Shown: positions 1-7,613, counted from the stretch's first letter. The stretch is DNA of 14,755 nt from Entrophospora sp. SA101 (GCA_958430865.1 CAUDNR010000624.1:53709-68463); one strand, 5' to 3'. Notes: generated by a model not told the origin, from the sequence alone. Numbers and translations: made by a program.

Positions 1-54
1 GATTAATAAGCATATTTTATTGGATAAAATATTGTAAAGGTCATGTTATTTGTA

Positions 55-116
55 ATACCTCAAGAGGTATAAAAAGGTTTGGTTTTAGACCAAGTGAGAA
101 TCATCATGTTCATGAT
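55..116. repeat. Three consecutive short inverted repeats
   Basis: Three potential hairpins follow one another. ATACCTC/GAGGTAT has a 7-bp perfect stem (55-70), TTGGT/ACCAA a 5-bp stem (79-93), and ATCATG/CATGAT a 6-bp perfect stem with a 2-base loop (103-116). They could be the end of a mobile element or chance pairing in AT-rich DNA. No tRNA B box is visible, so this is not called a tRNA. The rest of 1-252 shows no gene. Confidence 0.3.
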
Positions 117-252
117 ATAATAATATTAACACAATAATAACCTTGTAACAACCATATTATTGCTAATAAAGACACATAACACTTTTATAATAAATAATCT
201 GAATCCTAGAGAATAAATAAACCTTTAACAAACTATTGCTGAAAAGCATCCT

Positions 253-447
253 TCATCTTAATCTAAAACTATTCCATCTGGGGGACACCTTAGTTAGAAT
301 AGTGGAATATATTTCCTTAATTTTATTAGGCTTGTGCCAGCAGTACTTAGCATTAGTACTGTAGAGTAAGAATTGTGCAATAGAGTATTTTGCACACTCG
401 CAATATATTGTTATCAGGTTCTCAATTAAATTTAAAGTATGTAGCAT
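253..447 (-). pseudogene. Possible hAT-type transposase fragment
   Basis: A 64-residue open frame on the minus strand ends in the residues ILTKVSPRWNSFRLR. A short hydrophobic stretch followed by a basic/polar run and then [TP]RWNS is typical of the conserved core of hAT-superfamily transposases, where TRWNS is a hallmark. Reading past the TGA stop gives no clear continuation, and no other hAT block is recognisable on this side. If real, it is a small remnant of a dead element. The assignment rests on one short motif and could be coincidence. No terminal inverted repeats or target-site duplication could be placed. Confidence 0.28.
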
Positions 448-603
448 ATATATTAATGAATTATAAATTAATTATTTTCATATATAAACATATATGTATA
501 TATTAATAAAAAATTTTTTTTTAAAGTCAACAGAAAGAAGTTATCCATGCTATAACTAATTTTCTATGAAAGCTCAATTCAAAATTTACAAGAACAAGGA
601 TAA

Positions 604-792
604 GAATCAGAAGAATTGAGTATATTGGATAATGAAGATGGAATTATTATTTCAGGAAAAAGAGAATGGACACATGAAGAATTGATGATTCTAATAGATG
701 CTGTTTTCTCCAGAAGGATAAACCCCAAAAAGCTCCATGATTTGGGTATAATAAAAAGCACCCAGCAGATGTCCAAGAAAAAAATTCAATAA
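604..792 (+). pseudogene. Possible Myb/SANT-like gene fragment
   Basis: The plus strand is open for 62 codons between TAA at 601 and TAA at 790. It contains GKREWTHEELMILIDAVF, which resembles the first helix of a Myb/SANT or MADF-like DNA-binding domain (W-T-x-E-E-x-x-x-L). The second and third helices and their tryptophans are not recognisable. The codons just upstream of 601 continue the same style of acidic sequence (Gln/Glu/Ser rich), suggesting the TAA may be a nonsense change. It could be a relic of a transposon-encoded Myb-like protein. Both the domain and the coding status are uncertain. Confidence 0.25.
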
Positions 793-990
793 AAATACGG
801 TTGAAGAAATTGATTCATAACAGATCAATGCATTAATTTTTTTTCTTATATTTCATTATAACATATATAACGTCTATAATATTAATCTATTGTTTTTATT
901 TTTCATACTATTACTTTAAATAGGATTTCAAACAAAAGACATTTAAAATACTATTTATTTTTCCAATCATAATTATGGTGCATATAATAA

Positions 991-2365
991 GAGATTAACC
1001 AAATCATTCAAGCAATCAAGAAAATCATGACAAACATCCTAAAAGAAAAACAACAAGCAAATAAAGAACTAATCAATGAAATTGAAACATTGAAAAAGCA
1101 ATTATCCAATAAAGAACAAGAAATTACTGAATTAAAAATCTAGGAGAAGTAAGTGAACAAGAAGAAGCTGAATTTAAGCAAGAAGCAATCGACTAAATTC
1201 ACCAAATATTGGTAGATATGAAAAATAGATTTCCTCATTGTAGTAAGGATATTGAACAAGATTTAAGGAAATTGATTAGCAAACCATTAAGAAATCAGTT
1301 TATGAATATTTGTTTTCAACTTAGTCTTATGTATGACTATAAATGGGAAGGTAAAGAAAATCTAGAAAAAGTAGTTGAGAGAATTATTATAGATTACTTT
1401 GAAGATACTGAGTTAGCTACTGAATTGAAAAAGGATTGAAAACTATGAAATCAAAGAGCTCATATTTTTTCTCGAATAGAAGAAGGAAGTAATATTTGAG
1501 GCAAGCCTGCTAAGGATATAATTCTTAAAGACATTATCAAAAGTAAAATTAAAAGAATTAAGGATTTAGAAACAAGAGTAGAGGAGTTAGACAATGAGGT
1601 ACAAGTGGAACAAGAGGAAATTAAGAACATCTTAACAGTTGGTGAAAAATGGAGTAAAGCTCAAGCAGAAGATATAAAAGAAAAAAACAAGAAACTCGAA
1701 AGTGCTGGTGAAAAGATTTCTCATCTAGAAGCCCAAGTTGAAAAGTTGGAAGAAGAATCAAGTCAAAAGAGCAAAAAAATAGAAAAACCAAGCAAGCAAT
1801 TAACTGATAGTGAAAAATTTGAAGAATTTGATCTACTTAGATAATAAACCTTTACCTGCCTTACCTATAGAAGAAGAAAACAAGACTTCAGTTAAACAGA
1901 GCATATTTAAGCAGTTAAAAACAAAAGCAAAAGTTAAGATTCAACATTTACAAAAGTTAATCAAAAAGGAAAAATCTCACAACCAAGAAATGATTGCTTG
2001 AGTAGAGGTTAAGTCTAAATAACGAGTAAATTGCAATGAGAAAACTGGAATACACAGTTTTAGAATTAGAGAAAGAAAGCAAAAAGACTTGTGATTTCTG
2101 CTCCAAGTTTGAAAACAAAAATAATAAATCTGTTCATCAAATAAGAGCTCGTAGCAAAGTAACTGGGGAATGAATTTCAGACAACATGGTTTGTGAAAGG
2201 TGTGAAGGAAAGTATTGAAATGATGAATTGTTAAAGTGTAATAGATGTGGTAGATTGCAAATCAAGTTAGATTTTGATATTACTACTGGTAAGAATGTTT
2301 GCTACTGTCACCAATTAATTTTGGGAGAGCGTGTTTTAATTGATGATAACAGATTTTTTTATTAA
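991..2365 (+). pseudogene. Decayed coiled-coil protein gene with C-terminal Cys-rich zinc domain, readable only with TGA=Trp
   Basis: Four adjoining open segments give one protein-like product. They are 991-1140 (frame 1), 1143-1844 (frame 3, with TAA at 1194), about 1846-2019 (frame 1) and 2030-2365 (frame 2, preceded by TAA 2027). Frames are named by start position modulo 3. Within them TGA occurs at 1437, 1446, 1497, 1999, 2171 and 2216. Reading these as Trp joins 1197-1841 into one frame and gives natural contexts such as VTGEWISDNMVC and GKYWNDELLKC. Only two TGG codons are present. The N-terminal and middle parts are Glu/Lys/Gln-rich heptad-like coiled coil. The last ~110 residues hold three CxxC pairs (CDFC, CERC, CNRC) and a late Cys/His cluster (CYCH), a zinc-ribbon-like fold. 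Frameshifts near 1141, 1843 and 2020, plus two TAA stops where Gln (CAA) fits, mark it as broken. TGA=Trp suggests a mollicute source; mitochondrial code is the alternative. I do not recognise the family. Confidence 0.6.
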
Positions 2366-2574
2366 TTTATGTGGATCAGAATGAATAGGCTAATGCTAAC
2401 AAATTAGATTTATTAGCAAATAATTTTGTTTTAGTGATTTGATAAAAATGATTTATTTAATTTTGTATTTAGTCGAAACTAATTATTAACTTATTATTAA
2501 GTTAATTTGTTACAAAGTTATTTTTCAATTACAGCGAATTCTCATTCCTTATATACATGTTTGATTATATGTAT
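2366..2574. other. AT-rich spacer with an 8-bp stem hairpin
   Basis: No coding segment is visible. ATTAACTT (2485-2492) pairs perfectly with AAGTTAAT (2499-2506) across a 6-base loop, followed by ATTTG rather than a clear T run. It lies about 120 bp past the end of the zinc-domain pseudogene, so it could be a relic of a terminator, but A+T pairing of this length is common in such DNA. CAGCGAATT at 2532-2540 recurs at 3010 and 7679. Confidence 0.3.
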
Positions 2575-2732
2575 CCTAGTTTAGGATAATTAGCCTAGAT
2601 TAAGATATTTATCCTAATTCAAGATAATTCTCCCAAGTTAGGATAATTCTCTCTTTCTAGGATAATTATCCTTCTTTGTACACAGGATAATTCTCCTAAT
2701 CTAAGATATATATCCTGATTCAGGATAATCTT
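2575..2732. repeat. Eight-copy 19-bp tandem array of imperfect palindromes
   Basis: Units start at 2575, 2594, 2613, 2632, 2651, 2670, 2695 and 2714. All are 19 bp except the sixth, which is 25 bp. The approximate consensus is CCTAATTTAGGATAATTAT. Neighbouring units create ATCCTA-n3-TAGGAT inverted repeats, for example at 2573-2587, so each junction plus unit is a small dyad. The copies have diverged by several bases each, most strongly at the middle positions, while GATAAT is best kept (GATATT or GATATA in two units). The array lies between the two TGA=Trp pseudogenes. Iterated dyads are typical of protein-binding arrays (operators, iterons), but function is not shown; it may be a simple decayed satellite. 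Confidence 0.75.
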
Positions 2733-3000
2733 CATTAATTTCTTCTAAATAAAGGTCTAATGCGAACGTGTTACTAATTAATTACTTCTGCGGAATGTAA
2801 CACGAACTCATATAATTAAATTAAATCATTCGGAAATTATTACAAAATAAAAATAGAATAAAATAAAATTAAAAATAAATAATAGATGAAATAAAATAAC
2901 TAAAAATAAATAATAAATAACTAAAAATAATAAATAAATAAATAAATAATATAGAGATAATATAAAAATAAGATATAAGATATTACTCCGGATTTTCGGG
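2733..3000. other. Gene-free spacer: inverted repeat and low-complexity A+T tract
   Basis: CGTGTTAC (2767-2774) and GTAACACG (2797-2804) form a perfect 8-bp inverted repeat with a 22-base gap. From about 2840 to 2980 the strand is almost only A and T, with repeating AAATAA/AAAATAA words and very few C or G bases. No coding potential is seen. The tract sits directly before the second coiled-coil pseudogene. Confidence 0.5.
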
Positions 3001-3011
3001 GTCATTGATCA

Positions 3012-3032
3012 GCGAATTAAGGTCCAATTCGC
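3012..3032. repeat. 7-bp perfect inverted repeat
   Basis: GCGAATT and AATTCGC are separated by seven bases and lie in a short stretch richer in C+G than its surroundings, which also contains CCGGA (about 2988) and TTCCGG (3034-3039). It sits just upstream of the second coiled-coil pseudogene and could be a binding site or a small hairpin. Nothing further supports a role. Confidence 0.35.
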
Positions 3033-3057
3033 ATTCCGGTGACACTACTGTATTAGA

Positions 3058-3436
3058 AACAATGAGGATTTGGAAGAGAAGGAACTTCCTCTCTTACCTG
3101 ATGAAGAAGTAAGTCAGTCTGCTTTTTATGAAAGGCAAATAAACTCCTTACAAGAACAACTAAACGAGACTGAAGAAGCATTAGAAATCGAAGGGGAAGA
3201 AGTGGTTAAGTTTCAGGAGAAATCTGAAGAATGAAGCAAGAGGCAAAAACAAGAATTGCTAGATAGGATTAAACAATTAGAAGCAGAAAATGAAAAACTA
3301 AAAGGCTTAACTAATCATGAATTAATAAAAGAAATCAACAAGTTAAGTTCAATTAGCACAATTTCAACAACAAAATGGTCAATTAGTTGCTCAAATTGAA
3401 GTTAAAAAATGACCTTGATTGAAAATAAGAAAGTAA
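3058..3436 (+). pseudogene. Second decayed coiled-coil gene, readable with TGA=Trp
   Basis: The frame from 3058 reads as an acidic, Glu/Gln/Leu-rich coiled coil (NNEDLEEKELPLLPDEE, then long heptads) to about 3345, with TGA at 3232 inside the coil (KSEE-W-SKRQKQ). A one-base excess near 3346 moves the reading to the next frame, which gives VQLAQFQQQNGQLVAQIEV and then KK-W-P-W-LKIRK, with TGA at 3410 and 3416, before TAA at 3434. The frame is open further left to about 2998 (with TGA at 3040), but no clear start is seen. The linker LPLLPDEE resembles LPALPIEEE in the first coiled-coil gene, so the two may be paralogous or pieces of one duplicated gene. Its role is unknown. It is truncated at least by the frameshift. 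Confidence 0.5.
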
Positions 3437-3507
3437 TTTAAAGAAGATTAAGGAAATTTTCCTCTGTATAAATTGAAATTAATTCCAACTATCAAAGAAA
3501 ATGGTAT

Positions 3508-3774
3508 TTATTTTCCTTTTAAAGATTTTTGCTTTTTATTAGGTGATAATGCATCATCATGATGCTTTCTTTTCTTAATGTTTATTATTTTTCTTCCTTC
3601 TTGGTAAATTTCATAGGTAATCCTTTCTTTTCTTAGATAAGCTTCCAATGTTTGAGTATCATTTATTTTGAAAATGTAAGAAGCAATTTTTTCACCTTGT
3701 TCTTTTTTCAAGATACTTCTAATGGTGCTGTAATTCTTGGGTTCCATTGTAGATCTGATGTAAATTAACTTCAT
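3508..3774 (-). CDS. Small Lys-rich hypothetical protein (88 aa)
   Basis: This intact 88-codon frame starts with ATG at 3774 and ends with TAA. The first ~60 residues look like a compact mixed alpha/beta domain (alternating hydrophobics, for example KIASYIFKIND then LEAYLRKERITYEIYQEG). The last ~28 residues are strongly basic (IKKRKHHDD, PNKKQKSLKGK), resembling a nuclear-localisation or nucleic-acid-binding tail. It has no Trp, so the TGA question cannot be tested in it. It is convergent with the coiled-coil pseudogene that ends at 3436, and the first copy of a duplicated hairpin lies directly upstream at 3782-3815. No bacterial ribosome-binding site is evident before the ATG. I do not recognise the family; it may belong to the foreign block or be a fungal small gene. 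Confidence 0.4.
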   Translation of the reverse strand: MKLIYIRSTMEPKNYSTIRSILKKEQGEKIASYIFKINDTQTLEAYLRKERITYEIYQEGRKIINIKKRKHHDDALSPNKKQKSLKGK

Positions 3775-3781
3775 ATTAACT

Positions 3782-4074
3782 ATTTTTATATAGAGGTAAT
3801 TCTATATATCACCTAATATTAAGAGGAAGATTTTAATAATCACATTACTAAATTTTGATCCCTGAAATCTTTGGTAACACCAATGTTCACTTTGTCTGGT
3901 TTTGTTGCAGTCTGCCCCATATTATCATTTTTATATAGGGGCAATTCTATATATCATTTAAGAAAAAACAAAGATAACAAATGTGACATTATAAAAGCAT
4001 ATTGACGATAACTAAATTTTGATCCCTGAAATCCTTGGTAGTGCAAATGTTCACTTTGTCTGGTTTTTGTTGCA
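3782..4074. repeat. Duplicated element: hairpin block plus 63-bp block, two copies
   Basis: Block A occurs at 3782-3815 and 3927-3960. It carries TATATAGA-n6-TCTATATA, a perfect 8-bp stem in copy 1 (3787-3808) and 7 of 8 pairs in copy 2 (3932-3953). Block B occurs at 3847-3909 and 4011-4074. It starts ACTAAATTTTGATCCCTGAA, contains TGTTCACTTTGTCTGG, ends GTTGCA, and shows only a handful of differences between copies. The A-to-B gap is 31 bp in copy 1 and 50 bp in copy 2. The order is A-B-A-B in direct orientation, so a roughly 130-150 bp unit was duplicated. It has no coding capacity and may be a short non-autonomous element or a duplicated regulatory segment upstream of the minus-strand gene. 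Confidence 0.75.
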
Positions 4075-4227
4075 AGCATGCCTCAAGTGTAATATAAATA
4101 CTTGGTTATTGAAATTACATAATGTGAATATGAATTACTAATCCAATTTTTTCAATGAGTGCAGTTTACAACATATTTGGTAAATGCATTTTCATAAAAA
4201 ATTTCGGGATAATTTTCACAAAAGGTT

Positions 4228-4255
4228 AATGATCGAGCTCATTGTCAATGATCGA
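4228..4255. promoter_or_regulatory. Repeated AATGATCGA words upstream of the acetyltransferase gene
   Basis: AATGATCGA occurs at 4228-4236 and again at 4247-4255, 19 bp apart, about 125-150 bp upstream of the acetyltransferase ATG. Between them lies GAGCTCATT, so AATGA/TCATT also pairs. Spacing of about two helical turns suits a paired binding site. This is a positional inference only. The remainder of 4075-4379 is AT-rich promoter/leader DNA without another gene. Confidence 0.3.
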
Positions 4256-4379
4256 TAAGAAAATATAGAACTTATATTACCTTTATTGGAAAGATCTTCG
4301 ACAATTTTGGATATATAAATGTAGATGATCTGCAAATATTATAATTGTAAAATTTGATCTCTACATCAGCATTTACAAC

Positions 4380-5782
4380 ATGGCTACTTTATTTCGTGGG
4401 ATTTTACATAAAAAAGTACTTAGCAACTTTTTAAAAACTAATAATTATAAACAGATAAATAATTTAATACTTAATAATTTATCACATCGAAATACAGCAT
4501 TCACACAAAGATCAGGTAAAATTTTTGAGTTCTTAAGAGAACAAAAGAAAAAAAAACTTATTATTGTTGTTGTTTTTGTTAATAGGTTTTCATAATTTGA
4601 CAAAAACAAATAATGCTACAGTTGTAACAAATCAAATACCTTCACAATCAACTTTGGACACACCACCTTCACTTGAACCAAAAATTTATCCCCAAAAAAA
4701 TAATATGGACAACAATTTAAATAAGAAAGGTACAAATCCTCCATTAAGTTTTCCATGTATAGATAAAAATCAATTTCGCACTTTGTCATTGGATGGGGGC
4801 CCTGAACCCAATTATGAAAAAATCATTACGGGATACAAAACGTTTCATTATGATAAATCATTTATTTGTGATTATGGAGGGATTTTACCTGAACTTGATA
4901 TTGCATATGAAACTTGGGGTGAACTGAATGAGAAGAAGAGTAACGCTATTATTATTCAAACTGGGTTATCAGGAAGTAGTCATGCTAAGAGCCATGAAAA
5001 AAATACTCATCCTGGATGGTGGGAGAACTTCATTGGTAGGGATTTATGCTTTTATTTAAATCTGAATTTTTTTTCCCGCAAAATTAAATTCATAATATAA
5101 AAAACTCTGCAATTTAGGACCTGGACTTTCAATCGATACCAATAAATTTTTTGTTATTTGTACAAATGTTATTGGTGGATGTTATGGTTCAACTGGACCA
5201 TCATCAATTGACCCATCGGATGGAAATCGATATGCAACCAGATTTCCTATTTTAACAATATTTGATATGGTCCGTGCGCAATTTTTATTATTGGATTATT
5301 TAGGAATTGATAAATTGTATGCTAGTGTTGGTAGTAGTATGGGTGGAATGCAAGTAAGTTATAGTTATATATGGTTGTGATTGTAGTTATATATGTGTAT
5401 TCATATATTTATGTATTTATAGTCGATGGCATCAGTGTGGTTATATCCGGAACGTGTGTCACGATTAATAAGTATATCAGCATGTGCAAGGTCACACCCA
5501 TATTCTATAGCACTTAGACATACACAAAGACAAGGTAAAGAAATGTGAAATGTGAATGTTGATTTTTTTTTAATGGTGAATTAAAATACACATCTATAAC
5601 AACATGTAGTATTAATGTCTGATCCTAATTGGAATAAGGGGTTTTATTATAACTCAATACCACCTCATGTTGGAATGAAGTTAGCACGTGAAATTGCTAC
5701 AATAAGGTAATTGAGACTTTATCAATTAAAATAATAATTTTTAATTATTTCTAATAATTAAATAGTTGAATAATTCTTGGAA

Positions 5783-5838
<56 letters not shown>

Positions 5839-6606
5839 CAACAACAACAAAAGCTATCGATCAGGTCCAGAATGGGAACAAAGATTTGGTAGGAAAAGGT
5901 CAAAAGAAGATCAAACACCTGCACTATGTCCTGACTTTTTAATTGAAACATATCTTGATCATCAGGTAAAATACAATTAACAAATATATTATTTTAAAGT
6001 TATATATATTTATGTGTTGTTTTTTTATTTATTTATTTGTAGGGTGAAAGATTTTGTTTACAATATGATCCAAATTCATTATTATACATTTCAAAAGCAA
6101 TGGATCTTTTTGATATGTCAGCTTCTACATTAGATATTCTGTCTAAACAACGAGAAAAAACAATTAAAGAAATATCAAACCGTGGTGATATTTCTTCTCC
6201 TATCAATCATAACAATAATTCAGTATGTACTGTTAGTAGTGATGGTGATGGCAATAGTAATACATCACAACAATCAGCATTAAAACAATACCCTACATCT
6301 CCTTCATCTTCAGAATCTAAACGGAAGCATATTTCATCACTAGCTACATCAAAAGGCAATTTTGAAATTGAAGATTTAGTTCAAGGATTATCAAAAATTA
6401 AAGTACCATCATTGATACTTGGTGTTCAATCTGATATTTTATTCCCATATTGGCAACAAAAAGAAATTGCTGAATGTTTGAGAATAGGTGGAAATGATAA
6501 TGTGACATATTATGAATTGGATTCCATGTATGGACATGACACATTTTTAATTGATTTAACAAATGTTGGTGGTGCTATCAAAGGACATTTGGAATTTGGT
6601 AGTTAG
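4380..6606 (+). CDS. cys2: Serine O-acetyltransferase, mitochondrial, MetX alpha/beta-hydrolase family (7 exons, 568 aa)
   Basis: Exons: 4380-4515, 4586-5035, 5118-5353, 5423-5534, 5610-5706, 5854-5965, 6043-6606; all junctions are GT-AG and the sum is 1707 nt. The enzyme should transfer acetyl from acetyl-CoA to L-serine for cysteine synthesis. Family features are GGPEP (116-120), the oxyanion region TGLSGSSHA (171-179), nucleophile Ser269 in GSSMGG, Asp512 in GVQSDILFP and His546 in YGHDTF. The [14 protein letters not shown] region and [19 protein letters not shown] match the fungal Cys2/CysA subtype better than Met2 homoserine acetyltransferase, though the families are close relatives and the substrate is inferred. 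The first 45 residues lack Asp and Glu and are rich in Lys, Arg, Asn and Leu, a likely mitochondrial presequence. A Ser/Asn-rich insertion occupies about 430-485. Intron 5 holds an AAT/AAC microsatellite up to its acceptor. Confidence 0.9.
5783..5848. repeat. AAT/AAC microsatellite inside acetyltransferase intron 5
   Basis: Seventeen AAT units (5783-5833) are followed by five AAC units (5834-5848). The tract ends five bases before exon 6, so the deduced acceptor is AACAACAAAAG and lacks a pyrimidine tract. In one plus-strand frame it would encode poly-Asn, and on the minus strand poly-Tyr and Cys. Both are shadows, because exon 5 (ATA-AG) must join to C-TAT-CGA to give the conserved [17 protein letters not shown]. 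Confidence 0.85.
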
Positions 6607-7376
6607 ACTATACAAGTAAATTTATTTATATTTGCATATGATAAAATAATAATAATATTGATTGATTGATTGATAAATGATGCTAAAATATATATAAATG
6701 TATAATTTTTATCATTTTGATATTTTTTCACCATAGAGATTTAACAATATTTGAACTTGATTTATTTTAACATAATATAATAAAATCAAAATTTGATCAA
6801 CCTTCAATAACTACAGCTAATCTTATATATATATTAACAGTTAATATTAATATTAATATTAATATTTGAATTACGGATAGTCAATTATGTTTACAGAATT
6901 AATGGTAGACGAAGTCATTACTATTACTATTACTATTACTATTACTATCACGGAATTTAATTACGGAAACTTTTATTTTATTTTTATTTACGGTTTTCCA
7001 TTTTATTTTCGGAACCAACTATAGACATACCAGGGTTGGCCATGATAATGGTCCATTCTATAACTGCTTTTTGATTTCCAAAATATTTCGGATTTGTAGT
7101 TTATTAGTATAATTAGCTGCAATTCAATTTTCATATGCCGCAATTAATTGAGGAGCTATCTTTAATTAGTATTTCCAAAATGACGAAATTACTATTTGGT
7201 CATGAAAATAAAAATTTTATAATCATCGAATTCCAGGTTTCTAAATGACTTATCTACGCATTGTAATCACTCTTGCAGTTTTTCGTTTATTCATATTTTT
7301 ATAATTTTTCAGATAAAAAAAAAAAGATGCATTTAACTGAGCTCAATATTAGTCTTCCTCTCTCTAATACTAAAGG
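6607..7376. other. Spacer with several microsatellites, no gene seen
   Basis: This is the downstream region of the acetyltransferase gene. It holds GATT-type repeats (6658-6674), TTAATA repeats (about 6841-6866) and ATTACT repeats (about 6917-6948), followed by words containing ACGGAA/TTACGG between about 6870 and 7015. In-frame stops are dense in all frames. A canonical AATAAA signal close to the stop codon was not seen; ATAAAATAAT near 6640 is the nearest candidate. Confidence 0.6.
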
Positions 7377-7613
7377 TTGGCGCTTGGAGCTAATCAAAAT
7401 TTGGACACAAAGTCACAAGTTGTAGAAATTCTCGAAAGTATGTTATTATGCAGATCCAATGCATGCAATCTTTTGATTTCACAGCAGAATGTAGTAGATA
7501 ACTTAGATAAAGAGGAAATTCCAAAAATTGAAACAATTAGAAAAAAAAGAAAAGTGCAAAGTGGCATCACAATCAAATTCTGCGGGAAATTTATTAATAG
7601 AACCGTTTACTAG
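7377..7613 (+). other. Doubtful open segment with NLS-like motif
   Basis: A 78-codon open stretch lacks an ATG at its left end; its first Met codon lies 22 codons in. It encodes a mixed Asn/Leu/Lys sequence with IRKKRKVQSG, which resembles a monopartite nuclear localisation signal. A polypyrimidine-like run, CTTCCTCTCTCTAATACTAAAG (ending 7375), precedes it, so it could be an exon remnant. No partner exon and no recognisable domain were found, and it lies in a spacer between two well-defined genes. It may be noise or a relic. Confidence 0.2.

Noticed and set aside
2485..2506. Rho-independent terminator
   Set aside because: The stem is only A+T-rich 8 bp, with no G+C core and no clear T tract; kept only as a weak note.
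2575..2732. CRISPR array
   Set aside because: Units are contiguous 19-bp tandem repeats with no unique spacers, and no cas genes are present.
604..3436. A ciliate-like code (TAA/TAG as Gln) for the left part of the window
   Set aside because: TAA does sit at Gln-like sites a few times, but it also terminates segments next to frameshifts, whereas TGA at Trp-like sites is consistent and frequent. Mutation explains the TAA cases.
5777..5980. Poly-asparagine protein on plus and poly-tyrosine/cysteine protein on minus at the AAT repeat
   Set aside because: These are translations of an intronic microsatellite; the downstream residues belong to exon 6 of the acetyltransferase, and the minus frame is its shadow.
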